Assembly (NCBI GenBank): GCA_017307865.1
Contig: JAFKGE010000044.1
Location: 1-64,000 of the forward strand
DNA length: 64,000 bases
Source: Burkholderiales bacterium
Lineage (GTDB): Bacteria; Pseudomonadota; Gammaproteobacteria; Burkholderiales; Burkholderiaceae_C
Direction of reading: 5' to 3'
Part shown: positions 60,285 through 64,000 of the stretch, piece after piece
How the letters are laid out: each line of letters opens with the position of its first letter
Position numbering within the stretch: the first letter of the stretch is position 1
Translations under genes and position numbers: made by a program
The notes under the pieces: model-generated
What the model was told of the DNA's origin: nothing
What the model saw: only the letters and a program-made list of their open reading frames with translations
The model's database searches: none

Positions 60285-60454
60285 ACCTACAATGCTTTTC
60301 AGGCAAGACGACCCATTCAAAATCATCCGCCATTTTTTAGGTTTGGCTAAACGGGCGATTGCTCCCGGTCTCCACTGGGGCATCGGAATTTTTGCTTTGG
60401 TTTATCGACTTCGTTGCCCTGTGACTTGGTCGTCTAATCTTAGTTAGCGCGTAC
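60285..60454. other. Left boundary of the cassette array
   Basis: No supported gene lies here. GTTAGCG at 60443-60449, with an inverted CTAAT-like half just before it (60434-60438), looks like the recombination core that opens the first cassette. I find no integron integrase remnant on either strand and no clear attI. A short open frame (60292-60447) has no recognisable features. Confidence 0.5.
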
Positions 60455-61132
60455 ATGACAGTCGATTTAGCTCTCATAATTAATCAGTGCGAGGACTACC
60501 TATTTCCTACGCGCAGCTTTAGCGTGCGGCAACGAGCCCTTTACTACCATCTGTTCCGCCACACGCACTTGGAAGGTAAGTCTTCTGGCTTGTTCTCCTT
60601 ACTTCCTCTTTCAAACGCCATCGGCGTTGCAGAAAGTTCTGTGCGCGAGGATGTAAGAGCGCTTCACGAGCGCGGCTGCCTCGTTATCGAAGACCGTTCT
60701 CGTAACGGCCACTTGCTGCGAGTATTGTTGCCATCTGACATCCCAGGCGTCGTCCCAGAGACACGGCCTGAGGTTCAGATAGACATCGCGTCCATGGACT
60801 TCTTCTCAAACCGTCGCTTTCTTTCGGTATTGCTGGCCCGCGAGGACGGGCGTTGCTTCTACTGCCTAAAAAGCATTCGCGCCGAGTCATGCGAGCTTGA
60901 CCACGTGTCGTGTCAAGCAAACGGCAAAGATAACTCCATTCGCAATATTGTTTGTTCGTGCTACGAGTGCAATACGACAAAGCAAGCCCAACCCGCCGCA
61001 GACTTTGTTCGGTCGCTTTATCGAAAGGGCGTTTTATCTCAGCCTGAGCTCGAAAATCGTTTGTCGGCACTTGAGCAGCTTACGGCTGGAAATTTGCTGC
61101 CAGATCGAGCACTTCTACAGAGTGCGCTCTAA
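60455..61132 (+). CDS. HNH endonuclease-like protein (cassette 1)
   Basis: The 225-residue protein has an N-terminal helical region resembling a winged HTH (LSNAIGVAESSVREDVRALHERGCLVIED, residues 53-80) and a C-terminal zinc-type HNH domain with Cys134/Cys137, Asp149-His150, Asn164 and Cys169/Cys172-Asn173. It may be a nuclease that also binds DNA through its HTH. The stop codon TAA lies inside the attC inverse core, as is usual for cassettes. It is less GC-rich than the chromosome. Confidence 0.8.
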   Translation: MTVDLALIINQCEDYLFPTRSFSVRQRALYYHLFRHTHLEGKSSGLFSLLPLSNAIGVAESSVREDVRALHERGCLVIEDRSRNGHLLRVLLPSDIPGVVPETRPEVQIDIASMDFFSNRRFLSVLLAREDGRCFYCLKSIRAESCELDHVSCQANGKDNSIRNIVCSCYECNTTKQAQPAADFVRSLYRKGVLSQPELENRLSALEQLTAGNLLPDRALLQSAL

Positions 61133-61184
61133 CACGTCAATCCAGCCGACCGCCTTCGGCGGCGGCTGATTTCAATCGTTAGGT
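61127..61184 (+). other. attC site 1
   Basis: A 58-bp imperfect palindrome runs from CTCTAAC (61127-61133) to the core GTTAGGT (61178-61184), with the inner stem CAGCCGACCGCC/GGCGGCGGCTG. Layout, length and core match integron attC sites. Confidence 0.9.
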
Positions 61185-61190
61185 GGCGCT

Positions 61191-61748
61191 ATGAACGACC
61201 AACAAAGCTCGGCGCTATCTGCGTTTCAGGTGCATTGCCAGGAAATTTATATCTGTTATTCCCTTGCATCAGTTGGTATCGCGGACCAAGCGGATAAAAT
61301 TTCAAAGAATGATCCGGACCGATCAAAGCGGATATTCGTCGGCGTTGGGCACCCGAGCAAGGGAAACTTCCAAGGAGTGATGAACCTCGGCAAGTATTTG
61401 GACTCATCGGCGAGGAACGGGGAGTTTTCAAGCATCATCGCGAAGTCATTCGTAACGACAATCTACTCTCTTTGGGATGAGTACTATCGCCACTTGGTGG
61501 CTGAAGATGTAGGTGCTACAGCAAAAGAGGTGAAGTCCGGCCTGATGGGTGACCTACGCAAAGTGAGACACTGCATCGTTCACAACAAGTCTTTAGTGTC
61601 TAAAGAGCTTGAGCAATTGGAGGAGCTCAAATGGAGGCTAGAGGCTGGCGCGATGCTAAAAATCTCTGATGAGATGTTTCAGGGATTAATGGATCAGATA
61701 AATGCCATACGCGTTAAAGTTGAAAGGTTATCTGGTCGCGCCACCTAA
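61191..61748 (+). CDS. HEPN-like hypothetical protein (cassette 2)
   Basis: This 185-residue, largely helical protein is not assignable to a named family by eye. It contains Arg126-x4-His131 (RHCIVH) followed by NKS, preceded by a long helix, which resembles the Rx4-6H ribonuclease motif of HEPN domains. HEPN proteins often act as toxins or antiviral nucleases. There is no partner gene in the cassette. ATG 61191 lies 7 bp after the attC core, so translation signals are weak. The stop overlaps attC site 2. Confidence 0.6.
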   Translation: MNDQQSSALSAFQVHCQEIYICYSLASVGIADQADKISKNDPDRSKRIFVGVGHPSKGNFQGVMNLGKYLDSSARNGEFSSIIAKSFVTTIYSLWDEYYRHLVAEDVGATAKEVKSGLMGDLRKVRHCIVHNKSLVSKELEQLEELKWRLEAGAMLKISDEMFQGLMDQINAIRVKVERLSGRAT

Positions 61749-61802
61749 CATGGCAGTCAAGCCGACCCGCCTACGGCGGGCGGCTTACCTTTGGCGTTAG
61801 GC
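61743..61802 (+). other. attC site 2
   Basis: This is a 60-bp site: inverse core ACCTAAC (61743-61749), inner stem CAAGCCGACCCGCC/GGCGGGCGGCTTA, core GTTAGGC (61796-61802). Confidence 0.92.
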
Positions 61803-61809
61803 TTCACAC

Positions 61810-62163
61810 ATGATCAGACCGACATCCGTAACTGTAGTTGCTTGGCTTGTGATTGCATTCGCACTATTGGCAGCAGTCGGGCTGTTTGCTGCCTCGGCAT
61901 TAACCTTTAGAACTAATCCTCCGCACGGTTGGCTTAGTACCTTGTTAGGGATTCTCGTAACATCCCTATGCGGGGTCTTCATGCTAAAGGGAAAAAATTT
62001 GGCGCGCTGGGTGTATGTAGGGTGGTCCATTCTGACTCTTATCTACGCATCGAGTGAGATCAGAATCATCCTGCTTGTACCTAATTTTATAAAGATCTCA
62101 TTATTCGCTTTCTTTCTTTTTAGCGCCCCGGCGAATAAGTATTTCAAAAACGGCACGGATTGA
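61810..62163 (+). CDS. Small membrane protein (cassette 3)
   Basis: This 117-residue hydrophobic protein has about four transmembrane segments (about residues 7-31, 43-62, 70-90 and 92-107) and little else recognisable. Small multi-spanning membrane proteins of unknown role are common in integron cassettes. ATG 61810 is 8 bp after the attC core. It is AT-rich relative to the chromosome. Confidence 0.7.
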   Translation: MIRPTSVTVVAWLVIAFALLAAVGLFAASALTFRTNPPHGWLSTLLGILVTSLCGVFMLKGKNLARWVYVGWSILTLIYASSEIRIILLVPNFIKISLFAFFLFSAPANKYFKNGTD

Positions 62164-62178
62164 TGCACTCTAGATTTG

Positions 62179-62299
62179 GCCTAACAATTCGTTCAAATCG
62201 AACTGAGTCAAGAGAGGTCAAGTCTTGCAATCGCGCATTTGTCTAACTACACGTTGCAGCCGACCGCCTACGGCGGCGGCTGACCTCAGGGCGTTAGAC
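62179..62299 (+). other. attC site 3, composite
   Basis: A complete 58-bp attC spans GTCTAAC (62242-62248) to GTTAGAC (62293-62299), whose ends are perfectly complementary, with inner stem CAGCCGACCGCC/GGCGGCGGCTG. About 60 bp upstream an additional inverse core GCCTAACAATTCG (62179-62191) starts what looks like the left half of a second attC without its right half. The whole may be one long 121-bp site or a fusion of two. Confidence 0.8.
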
Positions 62300-62319
62300 C
62301 ACAAAAATCGGAGAGTCGA

Positions 62320-62826
62320 ATGCCATTACCGCTCATTCCCATCATCTCTGCGCTTGCTGCCGGCGGGTCATTAGTTCCGCATGCTGCCGGGGGCATGATC
62401 GTTACGTCTGCCGCCGGCTATGTTGCCGGAACTTACCTCAGTACTGCGGCAATTGGTGGGTTACTGACAGCAGCAGCATCAACCCTTGGAGTAGGTGCGC
62501 TTTATGTTACTGGAGTTGCTGGGAGCATCATTGGTGGTGCTGGATTATTTGGCACAACTGTCGGCGCCTCAGGCATAACAGGAGCTTTAATGTCAGTCGG
62601 CATCATTTCTGCCACGCCTATCTGGATTCCGCTCGCTATTGGTGGAGCAGCGGCAGCCGGTGCAGGCGGACTCGGTTACGGTAGCTACAGGTTGCTTAAG
62701 CTGAAGAAGAAAATACGAACGACTGAAGCAGGTCAAGAAGCTCACTTCACCGAATCTGAAGCAAAGATGATTGAGGGAATTGTCAAGCGGTTGAGTCAAA
62801 AACAAGATGGATGTAATGAAACCTAA
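62320..62826 (+). CDS. Gly/Ala-rich hydrophobic protein (cassette 4)
   Basis: The 168-residue protein has a hydrophobic glycine/alanine/isoleucine-rich body (about residues 1-125, glycine-zipper-like) and a charged C-terminal tail (KLKKKIRTTEAGQEAHFTES). It is probably membrane-inserted. I do not recognise a family. The stop codon is inside the following attC core. Confidence 0.65.
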   Translation: MPLPLIPIISALAAGGSLVPHAAGGMIVTSAAGYVAGTYLSTAAIGGLLTAAASTLGVGALYVTGVAGSIIGGAGLFGTTVGASGITGALMSVGIISATPIWIPLAIGGAAAAGAGGLGYGSYRLLKLKKKIRTTEAGQEAHFTESEAKMIEGIVKRLSQKQDGCNET

Positions 62827-62880
62827 CCCGGCGCTCAAGCCGAACCGCATACTGCGGTCGGCTTATCTTGTCCGTTAGGC
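62821..62880 (+). other. attC site 4
   Basis: This is a 60-bp site: ACCTAAC (62821-62827), inner arms CAAGCCGAACCGCA/TGCGGTCGGCTTA, core GTTAGGC (62874-62880). Confidence 0.92.
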
Positions 62881-62900
62881 ATCGGAGGGTGACATCCAGA

Positions 62901-63383
62901 ATGAATGAAGGACTCGTTGTTCGACCAATCGCGAAGGCAGACCATGAAGGCTGGCGGCTTCTCTGGGACGGATATAACGCCTTCTACGGCCGCAGTGGAT
63001 CTACCTCGCTTCCGGAATCCATTACCCGCGCAACCTGGAGTCGGTTCTTTTCGAAAGAGGAGCCGGTCTTTGCGTTGGTCGCCATTCTCGACTCTCAGGT
63101 CGTGGGGATGGCGCACTACATCTTTCACCGAAGCACAACGAGGCTGACGGACGTCTGCTACCTGCAAGATCTCTACACTTCGGAAGGCCAGAGAGGGAAG
63201 GGGGTCGGACGCCAGCTGATCGCTTCCGTGGTCACCGTCGCTGAAGCGCGCGGGTGCACGAGAATCTACTGGCAGACCCAGGAGTCGAATGCAGCGGGGC
63301 GCGCGCTCTACGACAAGGTAGCGAGTCACAATGGATTCATCGTCTATTCAATCGAACTGCGGGTTGGCCGCGCCGATGCCTAA
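62901..63383 (+). CDS. GNAT-family N-acetyltransferase (cassette 5)
   Basis: The 160-residue single-domain GNAT protein has the acetyl-CoA loop QDLYTSEGQRGKGVGRQLI (about residues 95-113) and a C-terminal segment WQTQESNAAGRALYDKV typical of motif B. The substrate is unknown; cassette GNAT proteins include antibiotic-modifying enzymes but nothing here points to a drug. ATG 62901; GGAGG at 62884-62888 is 12 bp upstream. More GC-rich than cassettes 1-4. Confidence 0.88.
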   Translation: MNEGLVVRPIAKADHEGWRLLWDGYNAFYGRSGSTSLPESITRATWSRFFSKEEPVFALVAILDSQVVGMAHYIFHRSTTRLTDVCYLQDLYTSEGQRGKGVGRQLIASVVTVAEARGCTRIYWQTQESNAAGRALYDKVASHNGFIVYSIELRVGRADA

Positions 63384-63474
63384 CATTTCGCTGCAACGGA
63401 CATTTGACTCAGCCGCCCGCGCGCTGCCGCACGCGGTCGTCTGCGTCAAATGCCGCTGAGCTTTGACGTTAGCC
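63378..63474 (+). other. attC site 5
   Basis: This is a 97-bp site: GCCTAAC (63378-63384) to GTTAGCC (63468-63474), with long arms such as CATTTGACTCAGCCGC pairing with the later CGTCAAATGCCGCTGAG. It is longer and of a different type from sites 1-4 and 6, so cassette 5 probably has a separate source. Confidence 0.85.
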
Positions 63475-63590
63475 CGCTCCAAAATCCATTTATGCAGGCC
63501 CGCATTTATTCCAGCGTTTTGCCCATCGCAAAGGTTCGGCCTTTGGGGTTTGGCCGTTGCGCCGGGCTTCGCCTGCAATCACTGCGCGGG

Positions 63591-63653
63591 TTTCAAGCCT
63601 TTTTGGCCTCTAGCGCCCGTCCCGCGTGCGCTAGCAGCTCTTTCTTTGGTAGC
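63591..63653. repeat. Family-1 palindromic repeat, copy F, inside cassette 6
   Basis: The minus-strand reading is GCTACCAAAGAAAGAGCTGC, then TAGCGC, a short centre, GGGCGCTAGAGGCC and AAAAAGGCTTGAAA, with CTAGCGC/GCGCTAG arms. It belongs to the same family as copies A-D. Cassette 6 (63469-63745) shows no convincing gene around it; an open frame there runs through the next attC and is probably chance. Confidence 0.75.
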
Positions 63654-63691
63654 GTTTCGCGGGTGCGCAGCGCTTTTTCAAACCCCGTCGG

Positions 63692-63751
63692 GTCTAACCC
63701 GGCGGTCAAGCCGATCCGCCTTCGGCGGCCGGCTTACCTCGTTCGTTAGGC
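63692..63751 (+). other. attC site 6
   Basis: This is a 60-bp site: GTCTAAC (63692-63698), inner arms CAAGCCGATCCGCC/GGCGGCCGGCTTA, core GTTAGGC (63745-63751). Confidence 0.92.
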
Positions 63752-63769
63752 TCAACCACGAGGTTTTAC

Positions 63770-64000
63770 ATGACCGTCAACCATGAACCGGAGTTTCTTG
63801 TGATATCTGGAGTTGGGTTGCTCGGGCAACGGTATAAATGCAAAGGGACAAAATCTTTATCATCCTATCTCTCGGGCAATTTTCCGGAATCATCCCGGCC
63901 ACTCCGAATAATCGTGACGCATGCCCAAGAAAGTAAAGAATTTATATGTGAGATCAATAATGGGAAAATGATAATACATATAGATCATCTTGGGAATAGC
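63770..64000 (+). CDS. Cassette 7 hypothetical gene, cut by window end
   Basis: An open frame from ATG 63770 runs 77 codons to the end without a stop. It starts 18 bp after attC site 6 and has the same AT-rich composition as cassettes 1-4. The visible part (MTVNHEPEFLVISGVGLLGQ...) matches no family I recognise. Confidence 0.65.
   Translation, partial: MTVNHEPEFLVISGVGLLGQRYKCKGTKSLSSYLSGNFPESSRPLRIIVTHAQESKEFICEINNGKMIIHIDHLGNS

Noticed and set aside
60292-60447. A 51-codon gene upstream of cassette 1
   Set aside because: No ribosome binding site, no family features, and it ends at the cassette boundary; probably a chance frame.
60285-60454. A remnant integron integrase or attI
   Set aside because: Neither strand encodes tyrosine-recombinase motifs here; only a core-like heptamer is visible.
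63450-63749. A 99-codon gene in cassette 6
   Set aside because: The frame runs through attC site 6 almost to its end and through the palindromic repeat; composition is not convincing.

Overview
The window is a GC-rich betaproteobacterial chromosome segment, most likely from the family Comamonadaceae. This rests on gene content, betaproteobacterial gene forms and three families of short palindromic repeats that I recognise from that group; the genus cannot be fixed from the sequence. I see no rRNA or tRNA genes.

Region 1 (1-13223) is the inner end of an integrative and conjugative element. An IS-like end made of five 23-bp repeats cuts off a copG-type gene. Then follow a mating-pair (type IV secretion) operon, trbB-C-D-E-J-K-L-F-G-I, a DUF2274 gene, an AlpA-like regulator, a HicA-like/HTH gene pair, and a P4-type tyrosine integrase. 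The integrase abuts the 3' end of guaA, the probable chromosomal attachment gene. Relaxase, coupling protein and the other att site must lie left of the window.

Region 2 (13224-28054) is core chromosome: guaA preceded by a ccdAB toxin-antitoxin pair, a NitT/TauT-type ABC importer, a UspA protein, an Fsr-type MFS pump, purL, map and glnD. purL carries three unrelated palindromic repeats inserted in frame.

Region 3 (28061-36608) is a compact defence operon read right to left: Phd-like antitoxin, RelE/ParE-like toxin, hsdM, hsdS, a DUF1016 PDDEXK nuclease and hsdR, with 4-bp overlaps at several joints.

Region 4 (36820-49725) holds a polar amino-acid ABC importer, an adenylate cyclase-FHA protein, an hrpA helicase gene whose frame is broken at a palindromic repeat, and a complete branched-chain amino-acid importer (livK-HMGF).

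Region 5 (49780-60284) has a muramidase gene and, on the minus strand, a full molybdenum-hydroxylase operon in the order coxS-L-M-D-E-G, xdhC, mocA-like. The CoxL motif is AYRGAGR (form II), so CO is not necessarily the substrate. A divergent GAF/Fis regulator shares the upstream region, which contains three dyads.

Region 6 (60443-64000, running off the end) is an array of at least seven integron gene cassettes separated by six attC sites, AT-rich compared with the host. No integron integrase lies on the expected left side, where the cox regulator gene sits directly. Cassettes encode an HNH nuclease, a HEPN-like protein, two membrane proteins, a GNAT acetyltransferase, one cassette without a convincing gene that contains a host palindromic repeat, and one partial gene.
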